64,000 bases of DNA, taken from positions 5,792,001-5,856,000 of the forward strand of contig NZ_JACHJC010000001.1 of NCBI RefSeq assembly GCF_014203425.1. Reading direction: 5' to 3'. Shown one piece after another: positions 15,972-24,780 of the stretch. The notes below the pieces were generated by a model. It was not told the DNA's origin and made no database searches. It saw nothing but the letters and a program-made list of their open reading frames with translations. Every line of letters starts with the position of its first letter. The first letter of the stretch is position 1. Both the position numbers and the translations under genes were made by a program. The DNA comes from Micromonospora echinospora (lineage in GTDB: Bacteria > Actinomycetota > Actinomycetes > Mycobacteriales > Micromonosporaceae).

Positions 15972-17603
15972 TCAGCGACGGCTCTCGCCGCTGCCGATCT
16001 CCTCCCGCTCCGGCCGGTCCTCGACCGGCGGGTGCCCCGGCGAGACCGGCGCCTCGGCCGGCTTCTCGATCGGGTAGAAGAAGCCCCGGATCGCCGGGCC
16101 GAGGGCACCGAGCCGGTTCATCTTCTTCGGCACCACCCAGCCGACGTAGTCCAGCGCCGGCGGGTGACCGTCGTGTCCCTCGGCCGAGGTGAGCGGCTGG
16201 TGGACCTCGACGAACCGGCCGTCGGGCAGCCGCTTGATGATGCCGGTCTCCACGCCGTGGGCCAGCACCTCCCGGTCGTGCTGCTGCAGACCCAGGCAGA
16301 TCCGGTACGTGACGTAGTACGCGATCGGCGGCAGGATCAGCAGGCCGATCCGGCCGGCCCAGGTCATCGCGTTCAGGCTGATGTGGAACTTGTCGGCGAT
16401 GACGTCGTTGGCGCCGGAGAGCGTCAGCACGATGTAGAAGGCCAGCGCCATGGCGCCCACGGCGGTCCGGGCCGGAACGTCCCGGGGCCGCTGGAGCAGG
16501 TTGTGGTGCTTGTAGTCCTTGAGGCGGCGCGCCTCCAGGAACGGGTACATCGTCGACAGGCCCACCAGGATTCCGGGTAGGACCACAGTCGGCCAGAACA
16601 ACGGTGGAATGACGTACCCGTTGCCGATCGGAATGTGGATCTCCCAGCCCGGCATGAGTCGGGTCGAGCCGTCGAGGAACATGACGTACCAGTCGGGCTG
16701 GCTGGCCGCCGAGACCACCCACGCCTCGTACGGGCCGAACAGCCAGATCGGGTTGATCTGGAACATGCCGCCCATCAGCGCGATCACGCCGAAGACGACC
16801 ATGAAGAAGCCGCCCTGCTTGAGCGCGTAGCGCGGGAACATCCGCTCGCCGACCACGTTGTCGTTGGTCCGGCCGGGGCCGGGCCACTGGGTGTGCTTCT
16901 GCTTGAACACCAGGCCGAGGTGCACGCTGATCAGCGCGACCAGCAGGCCCGGGACGAGCAGCACGTGGGCGATGAAGAAGCGGCTGATGATGATCGTGCC
17001 GGGGAACTCCCCGCCGAAGATCGACGAGCTGACCCAGGAACCGATCACCGGGATCGACAGGATGATCGCGGAGGCGATCCGCAGACCGGTGCCGGACAGA
17101 CCGTCGTCCGGCAGCGAGTAACCGGTGAAGCCGGCCAGGAAGCCGACCCAGAACAGCAGCGAACCGATGATCCAGTTGGTCTCACGCGGCTTGCGGAACG
17201 CGCCGGTGAAGAACACCCGCAGCATGTGCACCACGATCGCGGCCATGAACAGCAGCGCCGCCCAGTGGTGCATCTGCCGCATGATCAGGCCACCCCGGAC
17301 ATCGAACGAGATGTCCAGGCTGGAGGCGTACGCGGCCGACATCGGGGTACCCCGCAACGGCGCGTAGCTGCCGTTGTAGATGACCTCGGTCATCGTCGGC
17401 TCGAAGAAGAACGTCAGGAAGACGCCGGTCAGCAGCAGGACGATGAACGAGAAGAGCGCGATCTCGCCCAGCAGGAACGACCAGTGGTCGGGGAAGACCT
17501 TGTTCAGCAGCTTGCGCAGGGGCGTGGCCACCTGGAAGCGGTCGTCCACCGCCCGCGCGCTCTTGGCCGGCAGCGCGGCGGCATCAAACTTTCGGCGCTT
17601 CAT
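15972..17603 (-). CDS. qcrB: Cytochrome bc1 complex cytochrome b subunit (QcrB)
   Basis: This 543-residue menaquinol:cytochrome c oxidoreductase subunit carries both b haems in the membrane. Features seen are [11 protein letters not shown] and the second His pair around [12 protein letters not shown] (haem ligands), the [12 protein letters not shown] quinone-site segment, and about eight to nine membrane helices. A long C-terminal cytosolic extension (about 430-543) is typical of actinobacterial QcrB. The PEWY motif of the Qo site appears as QPDW, the actinobacterial form as far as I recall. The ATG at 17603 overlaps the qcrA stop (ATGA). This is the core of the bc1-aa3 supercomplex encoded with qcrA, qcrC and ctaE. 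Confidence 0.95.
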   Translation of the reverse strand: MKRRKFDAAALPAKSARAVDDRFQVATPLRKLLNKVFPDHWSFLLGEIALFSFIVLLLTGVFLTFFFEPTMTEVIYNGSYAPLRGTPMSAAYASSLDISFDVRGGLIMRQMHHWAALLFMAAIVVHMLRVFFTGAFRKPRETNWIIGSLLFWVGFLAGFTGYSLPDDGLSGTGLRIASAIILSIPVIGSWVSSSIFGGEFPGTIIISRFFIAHVLLVPGLLVALISVHLGLVFKQKHTQWPGPGRTNDNVVGERMFPRYALKQGGFFMVVFGVIALMGGMFQINPIWLFGPYEAWVVSAASQPDWYVMFLDGSTRLMPGWEIHIPIGNGYVIPPLFWPTVVLPGILVGLSTMYPFLEARRLKDYKHHNLLQRPRDVPARTAVGAMALAFYIVLTLSGANDVIADKFHISLNAMTWAGRIGLLILPPIAYYVTYRICLGLQQHDREVLAHGVETGIIKRLPDGRFVEVHQPLTSAEGHDGHPPALDYVGWVVPKKMNRLGALGPAIRGFFYPIEKPAEAPVSPGHPPVEDRPEREEIGSGESRR

Positions 17604-18688
17604 GGCCGCTCCCAGAAGTCGGGACCGATGGTCTCGGTGTAGTCGGACTTCGCCACGAAGAAGCCCTCCTCGTCCACCTCGATCGGCAGCTGCGGCAGCG
17701 GCCGGTTCGCCGGGCCGAAGATCGGCTTGGCGTTGTCGGTGATGAGGAACTGGGACTGGTGGCAGGGGCAGAGCAGGCGGTTGGTCTGCTGCTCGTAGAG
17801 GCTGGCCGGGCAGCCGGCGTGCGTACAGATCTTGGAGTACGCGACGTAGTTGCCCCACATGTAGTCGCCGTGGCCCTTGCGCTCGTTCGCGGCGCGCGAC
17901 TTCTGCGCGTCGTCCTCCCGCAGGTGGATGAGCAGGGTGGGCGAGTCGGCGTGCTTGTTGCTGACGCCGCCGTCGATGCCCGGGAACACGGTGAGCTGGC
18001 CACCGACGCTGACGTCGGCGGGGCGGATCGGACGGCCGTCCTCACGGATCAGCCGGATCTTCTTGCCGCCCTCGCCCGGCTGGAAGCCGGTGGTGAACAT
18101 CTGGTTGTTCTTGTGCGGCTGCTCGATCAGGCCACCGATCAGCGGCGCGGCGGCCACCGCGCCCACCGGCGCCAGACCGGCGAGCAGCGAGATGCCGAGC
18201 AGCGGCCGGCGGCGTACGCCCATCTCGTCGGCCAGGTAGAGCATGGTCTCACCGGTGATCTTGCGACTCTCCGGGTTGTCGACCTGGTCGTGCCGGTCCT
18301 GGATCGACACCTCCTTGGGCAGCAGCTTCTTGCCCCAGGTCAGGATGCCGAAACCGATGCCGAGCAGCGCCAGGCCCAGCGTCACGCCGAGCAGCGGCGT
18401 GTAGAGCTTGTCGCCGCCGCGACCCGGCTCCCACTGCCACGGCCACCAGATGTAGACCACCAGGAAGGCGGTCGCGAAGACGCCGGTCAGCAGGAACATC
18501 AGGGCGACGGTACGGGTCAGCCGGCGCTCGGCCTTGCTGCCCGGGACCACCTGCGGCTCGTAGTGGACGATCTCGATGTCGTCCCGCCGGGCGCCCTCCT
18601 GAACGACCTCGAACCGGGAGAGCCGGGGGTCGTTCACGTCGAGCGGCTCCGGGCCCCGCTGGGCCTGGTGCTCGGTGTGGGTGCTCAT
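17600..18688 (-). CDS. qcrA: Cytochrome bc1 complex Rieske iron-sulfur subunit (QcrA)
   Basis: This 362-residue Rieske protein of the actinobacterial type has three N-terminal membrane segments (about 60-80, 95-118 and 160-185) rather than one. The [2Fe-2S] domain carries box 1 CTHAGC (C288, H290, C293) and box 2 CPCHQS (C307, C309, H310). C288, H290, C307 and H310 are the expected cluster ligands, and C293/C309 the disulfide. It accepts electrons from menaquinol and passes them to the dihaem QcrC. The ATG at 18688 starts a hydrophilic 55-residue leader usual in this family. It lies 67 nt after qcrC and overlaps qcrB by 4 nt. Confidence 0.95.
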   Translation of the reverse strand: MSTHTEHQAQRGPEPLDVNDPRLSRFEVVQEGARRDDIEIVHYEPQVVPGSKAERRLTRTVALMFLLTGVFATAFLVVYIWWPWQWEPGRGGDKLYTPLLGVTLGLALLGIGFGILTWGKKLLPKEVSIQDRHDQVDNPESRKITGETMLYLADEMGVRRRPLLGISLLAGLAPVGAVAAAPLIGGLIEQPHKNNQMFTTGFQPGEGGKKIRLIREDGRPIRPADVSVGGQLTVFPGIDGGVSNKHADSPTLLIHLREDDAQKSRAANERKGHGDYMWGNYVAYSKICTHAGCPASLYEQQTNRLLCPCHQSQFLITDNAKPIFGPANRPLPQLPIEVDEEGFFVAKSDYTETIGPDFWERP

Positions 18689-18755
18689 GCCGTCACCTCG
18701 CTACGGGTGACGCCGGGGGTCGGCGCCACAGCACTGGAAGCATTGATCCGTCCGG

Positions 18756-19589
18756 TCACGACTTGCCCGCAATCCACAGGCTCGCGAAGACCAGCGCGAC
18801 GATGCCGACCAGGAAGATCGCGACACCCTCGGTCGACGGGCCGTACCGGCCCAGGTTGAAACCGCCCGGGTCGCCGTCGTGCTTCAGCGTCTCCTGGATG
18901 TAGGCGATGATGTCCGCCTTCTCCTCGGGCGTGATCTGGTTGTCGCCGAACACCGGCATGTTCTGCGGGCCGCTCAGCATCGCGGCGTAGATCTGCCGGT
19001 CGCTGGCCGGCGCGAGGCTCGGCGCGTACTTGCCGGAGGACAGCGCGCCGCCGCCACCGCCGAAGGCGTGGCACTGCGAGCAGTTGATCCGGAACAGCTC
19101 GCCACCGGTGGCCAGGTTGGCGCCCTCACGCAGGTCGCCGTTGGGCACCTCCGGACCGCCACCGAGCTCCTGGATGTACTGCCCGAGCTGGCGCACCTGC
19201 TCGTCGGTGAACTGCGGCGGCTTGCGCATGGCCTGGGCCTCCTGCCGGGCCATCGGCATGCGACCGCTGCTCACCTGGAACTCCACCGAGGAGGACCCGA
19301 CGCCGATCAGGCTCGGACCACGGCCCTCGACGCCCTGGGCGTTGCGACCGTGACAGGTCACACAGCTCACGTCGAACAGCGCCTTACCCTCGTTGCCTGC
19401 GGCGGTCAACGGCGGGTTGTCCTGCGCCTGCACGCCGGGGGCGAAGACGGTGTAGGCACCGCCGGCCAGCATCAGCGCGGCGAACAGCCGGACCGCGGCG
19501 CCCAGCCGGCGGCGGCCCCTGCTGCGCGCTACGGGCCGCCCGCGCAGCCGCGCGAGCAGACCGCGGCGGCGGTCGTTGTCAGAAGTCAT
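18756..19589 (-). CDS. qcrC: Cytochrome bc1 complex dihaem cytochrome c subunit (QcrC)
   Basis: This 277-residue membrane-anchored c-type cytochrome has two haem-binding motifs, CVTCH (76-80) and CSQCH (170-174). The axial Met residues are probably in the GRMPM and NMPVFG segments. An N-terminal hydrophobic segment (about 30-52) exports it and a C-terminal helix (about 252-272, VAIFLVGIVALVFASLW) anchors it. In actinobacteria this subunit replaces soluble cytochrome c, handing electrons directly to CtaC in the supercomplex. The ATG at 19589 has AAGGA 8 nt upstream. The gene follows ctaE by 72 nt on the same strand and probably shares its transcript. Confidence 0.95.
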   Translation of the reverse strand: MTSDNDRRRGLLARLRGRPVARSRGRRRLGAAVRLFAALMLAGGAYTVFAPGVQAQDNPPLTAAGNEGKALFDVSCVTCHGRNAQGVEGRGPSLIGVGSSSVEFQVSSGRMPMARQEAQAMRKPPQFTDEQVRQLGQYIQELGGGPEVPNGDLREGANLATGGELFRINCSQCHAFGGGGGALSSGKYAPSLAPASDRQIYAAMLSGPQNMPVFGDNQITPEEKADIIAYIQETLKHDGDPGGFNLGRYGPSTEGVAIFLVGIVALVFASLWIAGKS

Positions 19590-19661
19590 GACCTGTGTCC
19601 TTAACCGGTTGGACCTTGTCTCAGGGGACGGAGCAGCGGCGCGGTTCGTGACGCGCCAAGA

Positions 19662-20261
19662 TCACTGGAGCCAGTAGATCATGGCGTAGAGCCCGATCCA
19701 CACGACGTCCACGAAGTGCCAGTAGTAGGACACGACGATCGCCGAGGTCGCCTGGGCTGGAGTGAACCGGCCCATGGTGGTGCGGATCATGAAGATGATG
19801 AAGGCGACCAGACCGCCGGTCACGTGCAGACCGTGGAATCCGGTGGTGAGGTAGAACATCGACCCGTAGCCGTCTTCGTTGATCTTCACGCCCTCGTGCA
19901 CCAGGGTCCGGTACTCGTTCAGCTGACCGAGTACGAAGATCAGACCCATGATGAACGTGATCGTGAACCACCGGCGCAGGGCGTGGACGTCGCCGCGCTC
20001 GGCCGCGAACACGCCGATCTGACAGGTGATCGAGGAGAGCACCAGGATCACCGTGAACGTGGTCGCGTACGGGATGTTCAGCACCTCGGTGTGCTTCTCC
20101 CACTGCTCCGGCGCAGCCGCGCGGATGGAGAAGTACATCGCGAACAGCGCCGCGAAGAACATGAGTTCGCTGGAGAGCCACACGATCGTCCCGACGCTGA
20201 CCATGTTGGGTCGGGTCAGGGAGTGGATCCGGCTCTTGTCAATGGCTGGGGCCGCAGTCAC
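19662..20261 (-). CDS. ctaE: Cytochrome c oxidase subunit III (CtaE)
   Basis: This 199-residue aa3 oxidase subunit III has five membrane helices, the short bacterial form. Typical segments are [19 protein letters not shown], the [12 protein letters not shown] histidine motif and the C-terminal [14 protein letters not shown]. It stabilises the catalytic subunit CtaD, which is not encoded in this window. The GTG at 20261 is the only start that keeps the N-terminus short. AATAAT lies six bases upstream of it on the coding strand and could be the -10 of a leaderless transcript. It heads the ctaE-qcrCAB unit and diverges from the CtaG-like gene. Confidence 0.93.
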   Translation of the reverse strand: MTAAPAIDKSRIHSLTRPNMVSVGTIVWLSSELMFFAALFAMYFSIRAAAPEQWEKHTEVLNIPYATTFTVILVLSSITCQIGVFAAERGDVHALRRWFTITFIMGLIFVLGQLNEYRTLVHEGVKINEDGYGSMFYLTTGFHGLHVTGGLVAFIIFMIRTTMGRFTPAQATSAIVVSYYWHFVDVVWIGLYAMIYWLQ

Positions 20262-20356
20262 GCGGTCATTATTGCCCCTGACCGGGACCGACGATCAGCG
20301 GGGTGCCAAACCCGCCCCCTCCGTGGCCCGATCGTGGTGGTCCACTTCGCCTGACC

Positions 20357-20362
20357 TACCCT
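20357..20362 (+). promoter_or_regulatory. -10 element for a leaderless transcript (CtaG-like gene)
   Basis: TACCCT is followed by 7 nt and the GTG at 20370; there is no ribosome site in between. Confidence 0.5.
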
Positions 20363-20369
20363 GAAAAGC

Positions 20370-21323
20370 GTGCTGCACGTCGATCAGATCCTCGCCGTCA
20401 CCTCGGCCGTTCCGGCGACGCTGGCGGCGGGAGGCGAGAGCGCCCCGCCGCCGTTCACCGTGGCCCGGGTGTTCACCGAGACCCGGCTGGACAGCTGGCT
20501 CACGCTGGGCATCGTGCTGGCCGCCGGTCTCTACCTCTACGGGGTGCACCGGCTGCGGCTGCGCGGCGACCGCTGGCCGGTCATCCGTACCGTGTCGTTC
20601 CTCGGCCCCGGCCTCGGCGGCATCGCGCTGGTCACGCTCACCGGGCTCGGCGCGTACGACACCGCCCTGCTCTCGGTGCACATGGTCCAGCACATGGTGC
20701 TGTCGATGATCGCGCCGATCTTCCTGGCGCTCGGCGCGCCGGTCACGCTGGCGCTGCGCACGCTGCCGGTACGCCCGCGCAAGCGCCTGCTCGCGATCGT
20801 GCACAGCCGGATCGCGCGGATCTACAGCTTCCCGCTCGTGGCGTTCACCATCTTCGTGGTGAACCCGTTCGCGCTCTACTTCACCGACCTCTACGAGTTC
20901 ACCCTGCGTCACGAGTGGGCACACGAGCTGGTCCACGCGCACTTCATCGCCACCGGCTGCGTCTTCTTCTGGCCGCTGCTCGGCCTCGACCCGCTGCCCG
21001 GACGCTGGCCGTACCCGGCGCGCGCGCTGCTCATGCTGCTCTCGGTGCCGTTCCACACCGTGCTCGGGCTCACCATCATGCAGAGCACCACGCTGTTCGG
21101 CGGCGACTGGTACCCGTCGCTCAACCTGTCCTGGTCCGACCCCTGGAACGACCAGGTGGTGGCCGGGGGCGTCCTCTGGGCCGGCGGCGAGTTCGTCAGC
21201 GTCACCATGCTCGCCGTCCTGGTCGTCCAGTGGGTCAGACAGTCCGAGCGCGAGGCCCGCCGGCTGGACCGCGAACTGGACCGCCAGGAGGCCCGCGAGC
21301 GCGCCGCGGAAGCCAGCGCCTGA
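20370..21323 (+). CDS. ctaG: Cytochrome c oxidase assembly protein, CtaG (caa3-type) family
   Basis: This 317-residue polytopic membrane protein of the caa3_CtaG family is implicated in copper supply to, and assembly of, the haem-copper oxidase. About seven hydrophobic segments are visible. Conserved histidines stand in [10 protein letters not shown] (about 100-109), [16 protein letters not shown] (about 190-205) and VPFHTVLGL, with a Met-containing stretch nearby, all suitable for metal binding. The C-terminus is an Arg/Glu/Ala-rich helix (about 290-317). It diverges from ctaE, which fits a shared role in oxidase biogenesis. This family is unrelated to the Cox11-type protein also called CtaG. 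Confidence 0.85.
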   Translation: MLHVDQILAVTSAVPATLAAGGESAPPPFTVARVFTETRLDSWLTLGIVLAAGLYLYGVHRLRLRGDRWPVIRTVSFLGPGLGGIALVTLTGLGAYDTALLSVHMVQHMVLSMIAPIFLALGAPVTLALRTLPVRPRKRLLAIVHSRIARIYSFPLVAFTIFVVNPFALYFTDLYEFTLRHEWAHELVHAHFIATGCVFFWPLLGLDPLPGRWPYPARALLMLLSVPFHTVLGLTIMQSTTLFGGDWYPSLNLSWSDPWNDQVVAGGVLWAGGEFVSVTMLAVLVVQWVRQSEREARRLDRELDRQEARERAAEASA

Positions 21324-21387
21324 GGCCCCTGCAGGGGTACGCCCCAAGCCCGCCCGGGCGGGGCGACAGGCCGAACGTTACGCCCGC

Positions 21388-21393
21388 TACGAT
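21388..21393 (+). promoter_or_regulatory. Candidate -10 for the receiver-like gene
   Basis: TACGAT lies 35 nt before the ATG at 21428, giving a leader of about 28 nt that contains GAGGTGGGAG. Confidence 0.4.
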
Positions 21394-21427
21394 CAGCGGG
21401 CAGCTACGAGGTGGGAGCCACGTCACG

Positions 21428-21826
21428 ATGAGCGATCGTCTTTGCACCGTCCTGCTCTACAGCGACGACCCGAAGGTCCGCGACCGGATGCGGCTGGCCG
21501 TGGGCACCCGGCCGGCGCCCGGCATCGAGATCGAGTTCGTCGAGGCCGACGAGTACGCCGCCTGCGTCCGGCTGGTCGACGACTACGAGATCGACCTGCT
21601 GCTGCTCGACGGCGAGGCGAGCCCGGGCGGCGGCATCGGCATCGCCCGCCAGATCAAGGACGACCGGGACGACGCGCCGCCGACCTGCGTGGTGCTGGCC
21701 CGCGCCGCCGACCGCTGGCTGGCCGCGTACGCCGAGGTCGACGCCACGCTGACCCACCCGCTGGACCCGGTGATCGCCGGCAGCACCGTCGCGGAGCTGC
21801 TGCGCCGCACCCCCGCCGCCGCCTGA
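21428..21826 (+). CDS. Single-domain response-regulator-like protein
   Basis: This 132-residue protein has a receiver-like fold and no output domain. It starts [15 protein letters not shown] (acidic pair SDD), has the would-be phospho-acceptor in [13 protein letters not shown], and a [10 protein letters not shown] strand where the conserved Thr/Ser is replaced by Ala. The final conserved Lys is not obvious (ATLTHPLDP), so phosphotransfer chemistry may be impaired. It may act as a protein-interaction module. The ATG at 21428 follows GAGGTGGGAGCC. It sits between the CtaG-like gene and trpD, and no kinase is adjacent. I do not recognise a named gene. Confidence 0.78.
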   Translation: MSDRLCTVLLYSDDPKVRDRMRLAVGTRPAPGIEIEFVEADEYAACVRLVDDYEIDLLLLDGEASPGGGIGIARQIKDDRDDAPPTCVVLARAADRWLAAYAEVDATLTHPLDPVIAGSTVAELLRRTPAAA

Positions 21827-21906
21827 TCCCCCGGCCTTCGCGCGCCACGGCGACGCGGCCGTGGCGCGCCCCAACCGCTTTCCTCACGCCGCTCGGGAGG
21901 CCCGTC

Positions 21907-22953
21907 ATGGGCGAACGGACCTGGCCGCTCTTGCTGAACGCGCTGCTGCGCGGCGAGGAGCTTTCCACCGCCGACACCGCGTGGGCGATGGGCGAGATCA
22001 TGGCCGGCTCGGCCACCCCGGCGCAGATCGCCGGGTTCGCCGTGGCGCTGCGCACCAAGGGCGAGACGCCCGCCGAGCTGGGCGGCCTGGTCGAGGCCAT
22101 GCTGACCCGCGCGGTGCCGGTGCGCCTGCCCGACGAGGTACGCGAAACCGCGCTGGACGTGGTCGGCACCGGCGGTGACCTCGCGCACACGGTGAACATC
22201 TCCACCATGGCAGCGCTCGTGGTCGCCGGGGCCGGCGTCCGCGTGGTCAAGCACGGCAACCGGGCCGCCTCCTCCTCGTGCGGCACGGCGGACGTGCTGG
22301 AGGAACTCGGCGTACCGCTGGACCTGGCGCCCGAGCAGGTGGCCCGCTGCGTCACCGAGGCCGGCATCGGCTTCTGCTTCGCCGCCCGCTTCCACCCCGG
22401 CATGCGCCACACCGGCCCGGTCCGGCGCGAGATCGGCGTACCCACCGCCTTCAACTTCCTCGGCCCGCTGACCAACCCGGCGCGGCCCCGCGCGGGCGCG
22501 GTGGGCTGCTTCGACCGGCGGATGGCCCCGGTGATGGCGGCCGTCTTCGCGGCCCGCGGCGACTCCGCGATCGTGGTACGCGGCGAGGACGGCCTGGACG
22601 AGTTCAGCACCGGCGCGCCCACCCGGGTCTGGGTGGCGCAGCAGGGCACCGTCACGGAGGCGCTGCTGGACGCGGCGCAGCTCGGGGTACCCCGGGCCAC
22701 CCTGGCCGACCTGCGCGGCGGAGACGCGGCCTACAACGCCGACGTGGTCCGCCGCCTGCTGGCCGGCGAGACCGGCCCGGTGCGGGACGCGGTGCTGGTC
22801 AACGCCGCTGTCGCGCTGTCCACCCAGGGCCCGCTCGACGGTGATCTGCACGAGGCGCTGCGGGCCAACCTGGACCGCGCCGCCGAGGCCGTCGACTCGG
22901 GCGCCGCCGCGGCCGCGCTGGAACGCTGGCTGGCGGTCGCGCGCGCCGCCTGA
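21907..22953 (+). CDS. trpD: Anthranilate phosphoribosyltransferase (TrpD)
   Basis: This 348-residue enzyme joins anthranilate and PRPP to give phosphoribosyl-anthranilate in tryptophan synthesis. It shows the PRPP-binding GTGGD motif (about 82-86), NISTMAA, the KHGNRAASS loop (about 111-119), and the anthranilate-site and Mg segments [16 protein letters not shown] and GEDGLDEFS (D-E pair for metal). Length is normal for the family. The ATG at 21907 has GGGAGG 6 nt upstream. It stands alone here, away from other trp genes, next to the respiratory genes, which is a known actinobacterial arrangement. Confidence 0.95.
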   Translation: MGERTWPLLLNALLRGEELSTADTAWAMGEIMAGSATPAQIAGFAVALRTKGETPAELGGLVEAMLTRAVPVRLPDEVRETALDVVGTGGDLAHTVNISTMAALVVAGAGVRVVKHGNRAASSSCGTADVLEELGVPLDLAPEQVARCVTEAGIGFCFAARFHPGMRHTGPVRREIGVPTAFNFLGPLTNPARPRAGAVGCFDRRMAPVMAAVFAARGDSAIVVRGEDGLDEFSTGAPTRVWVAQQGTVTEALLDAAQLGVPRATLADLRGGDAAYNADVVRRLLAGETGPVRDAVLVNAAVALSTQGPLDGDLHEALRANLDRAAEAVDSGAAAAALERWLAVARAA

Positions 22954-22963
22954 CGCGGGCCTG

Positions 22964-22987
22964 ACGCGGGTGTTGTCGTACCCGCGT
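22964..22987 (+). terminator. Hairpin after trpD
   Basis: ACGCGGGT (22964-22971) pairs perfectly with ACCCGCGT (22980-22987) across an 8-nt loop, 11 nt after the trpD stop. An unusually AT-rich stretch follows (23000-23030), which could hold the promoter of the next small gene. Confidence 0.5.
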
Positions 22988-23083
22988 GCCAAACTACACG
23001 GGAGTTATTTTCCGTTTTCGGTCTTTGGTCCACCGGCCGGCGCCCCACCGCCCCGGCCGGTGCCCGGAGCGAGAGGAGCCCCC

Positions 23084-23290
23084 GTGTCTGACCGCGAGCT
23101 GCACTGCGACACCTGCGAGGACGTCGTGCTGTTCGAGGCGCCGCCCTGCGGCGACGGGCACGGCGTCGACTGCCCGGAGCTGATCTGCACCGGCTGCGGC
23201 GCGGCAGTGGTGATCGCCACGTTCACCTTCCGCCCGACGCGCCTGTCCGGCCGCCGCCCTCGCCGCCCGTCCCACGCCCAGGCCGCCTGA
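23084..23290 (+). CDS. Small zinc-ribbon-like protein
   Basis: This 68-residue hypothetical protein has two CxxC pairs, CDTCED near the N-terminus and CTGCGA near residue 38, plus single Cys residues in PPCGDG and DCPEL. The spacing suggests one or two zinc-binding knuckles. The tail is basic (RLSGRRPRRPSH). The GTG at 23084 is preceded by GAGAGGAG, a good ribosome site, whereas frames extending upstream run into the intergenic AT-rich stretch. The function is unknown; nucleic-acid or protein binding is a guess from the ribbon and basic tail. Confidence 0.72.
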   Translation: MSDRELHCDTCEDVVLFEAPPCGDGHGVDCPELICTGCGAAVVIATFTFRPTRLSGRRPRRPSHAQAA

Positions 23291-23660
23291 CCGCCGCTCC
23301 CCTCCCCGCCCTTCCCGCGCCTTCCGCGCGCAGAGGCACCCTTCCACGCCGCGCCCTTCCGCGCGCAGAGCGCCCTTCCCGCGCCACACCCTTCCCGCGC
23401 CCTTCCCGCGCCGAGCCATTCCTGCGCCCCTTCCGCGCCCTTCCGCGCACAGAGCACCCCTTCCGCGCCGAGCCATTCCTGCGCTCTTTCCCCTGTACCG
23501 CACCCTCTTCTGCACCCTGTCCGCGCCGCGCGTGTCCGTGCCTCTTTGCGCCTCCGCGCCGCGCGCGGCCGCCCACCCCTCCCCTCCCCTCCCCGCCACG
23601 TCGCGTCGCGCCACGCCGCGCCGCGCCGCGCCGCGCCCGACAGCCCACCCGTCCGCCGCT
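23291..23660. repeat. Pyrimidine-rich low-complexity tract with short direct repeats
   Basis: This gene-free stretch is strongly C/T-biased on the plus strand and built from variants of CCCTTCCCGCGCC. A 20-bp direct repeat GCGCCGAGCCATTCCTGCGC occurs at 23408-23427 and 23465-23484 (57 bp apart). CTTCCGCGCGCAGAG occurs at 23321 and 23356, with one mismatch at 23440. No ribosome site or plausible protein was found; minus-strand frames through it are Arg/Gly-rich artefacts. Confidence 0.7.
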
Positions 23661-23661
23661 C

Positions 23662-23720
23662 GTGATCAAGGAGTTTGTGTCCCCCGCGGTCGCCCAGGCG
23701 GACACAAACTCCTTGATCAC
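23662..23720. repeat. 57-bp TGATCA-bounded palindromic element, copy 1
   Basis: A 21-bp perfect inverted repeat (23662-23682 with 23700-23720, arm GTGATCAAGGAGTTTGTGTC plus one) surrounds a 17-nt GC-rich loop. Measured between the outer TGATCA hexamers it is 57 bp (23663-23719). Confidence 0.9.
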
Positions 23721-23767
23721 CGCCGCCTGGTGGCTGGCAAGTGGTGGGTGCGCCCCCGTCCGAGGCC

Positions 23768-23826
23768 GTGATCAAGGGGTTTGTGTCACCGACGGTGCGC
23801 GAAATTGCCTCAAACTCCTTGATCAC
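23768..23826. repeat. 57-bp TGATCA-bounded palindromic element, copy 2
   Basis: The left arm GTGATCAAGGGGTTTGTGTC matches copy 1 in 19 of 20 positions. The right arm keeps CAAACTCCTTGATCAC (23811-23826) but has lost the inner GACA pairing. The TGATCA-to-TGATCA span is again exactly 57 bp (23769-23825). Confidence 0.88.
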
Positions 23827-24012
23827 CGAGGCCCGGCCGGGCACGGGAGCGCAGGGTGGCCGGCGCGCTGGGCGGTGGGCGGTCGGCGTAAGGCGTCGGG
23901 CGTGGAGGGCGAGCGCTGGGGCTTGGGGTGAATGTCGGCGGTGACCCGTGACGGCACCGGTCTTGGGAGCGGACTGCGGTTCCGCCCATGTGGACAAGCC
24001 GCGCGATGGGAG

Positions 24013-24066
24013 AGAGATCTTGGTAGGAAATGGCCCCCATGAGGGCGCTTTCCTACCAAGATCTCT
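24013..24066. repeat. 50-bp AGATCT-bounded palindromic element
   Basis: An 18-bp perfect inverted repeat (24013-24030 with 24049-24066, arm AGAGATCTTGGTAGGAAA) has a short GCCC/GGGC inner stem. The AGATCT-to-AGATCT span is 50 bp (24015-24064). A related element of the same length lies inside the gene at 42298-42347. Confidence 0.9.
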
Positions 24067-24184
24067 TGTGGTCCTGGGAAGTGGAACGGTGCTCTCGGTG
24101 AATGGAACAGCCGGGAGGGCGTGAGCCCGGGTGGTGCGCGTCGGCGGCGGAGCGGGAGAGCGCCAGGCCGACCGCACGGGGCGG

Positions 24185-24241
24185 TGATCATGAGGTTGGC
24201 GGGGACAAAAGGGACCGCCGGTGCCGCCAACTTCATGATCA
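24185..24241. repeat. 57-bp TGATCA-bounded palindromic element, second sequence type
   Basis: TGATCATGAGGTTGGCGG (24185-24202) pairs with 24224-24241 with one G.T pair. The span between the outer TGATCA hexamers is 57 bp, the same as the two upstream copies, although arm and loop sequences differ. Confidence 0.85.
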
Positions 24242-24292
24242 ACGCGCGCGGGGCGAGGGCGGTGCCGGGGGCAGGCGGGAGGGGGAAAAGCG

Positions 24293-24327
24293 GCAGGCCC
24301 GCTACCCCGGGAGGGGTGCGGGCCTGC
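24293..24327 (-). terminator. Hairpin terminator downstream of ctaF
   Basis: GCAGGCCCGC (24293-24302) pairs with GCGGGCCTGC (24318-24327). It lies 15 bp after the ctaF stop on the minus strand. Confidence 0.7.
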
Positions 24328-24341
24328 GGTGGTGCTTCGGG

Positions 24342-24770
24342 TCAGTGCTCGGCGGTGCGGCGGGTGCCGGAGTAGTACTCGAAGAGCAGCCCGCAGGTGG
24401 CGAAGACCACCGCCACCATGCCCAGTCCCAGCAGCCAGAACTGCCAGAACACCAGACCGAGACCGGCGATCGCGGCGGCCAGCGCCAGACCGAACGGCCA
24501 GTAGCTGCCCGGGCTGAAGAAGCCGACCTCACCGGCGCCGTCGGCGATCTCGCCGTCCGGCCGGTCCTCGGGGCGCAGGTCGATACGGCGGGAGACGAAC
24601 CAGAAGAAGCCGCCGCACATGGCGCAGAGCAGGAAGGAGAGCAGCAGCGCCACGGTGCCGATCCACTCGATGTGGCCGTTGCTGTCGGCGTACGTCCAGG
24701 CGCCGTAGAGGATGGCCGCGCCGAGGAGGAACGTGGCGATGGTGAGGAAGATCTTCCACTCGGTCTTCAT
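24342..24770 (-). CDS. ctaF: Cytochrome c oxidase subunit IV, actinobacterial type (CtaF)
   Basis: This 142-residue membrane protein of the aa3 oxidase is specific to actinobacteria. It has four hydrophobic segments: FLTIATFLLGAAILYGAW near the N-terminus, ALLLSFLLCAMCGGFFWFV, and two after residue 90 including FGLALAAAIAGLGLVFW. The loop RPEDRPDGEIADGAGE and FFSPGSYWP are characteristic of the family. It is an accessory subunit of the oxidase within the bc1-aa3 supercomplex. The ATG at 24770 lies 10 nt after the ctaC stop, so ctaC-ctaF form an operon, closed by a hairpin. Confidence 0.92.
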   Translation of the reverse strand: MKTEWKIFLTIATFLLGAAILYGAWTYADSNGHIEWIGTVALLLSFLLCAMCGGFFWFVSRRIDLRPEDRPDGEIADGAGEVGFFSPGSYWPFGLALAAAIAGLGLVFWQFWLLGLGMVAVVFATCGLLFEYYSGTRRTAEH

Positions 24771-24780
24771 GCCGGACCTC

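Noticed and set aside
23005..24177. 390-codon minus-strand frame across the palindrome cluster
   Set aside because: The translation is Ala/Arg/Gly-rich and crosses four hairpins and the zinc-ribbon gene; there is no start context. The region is treated as non-coding.
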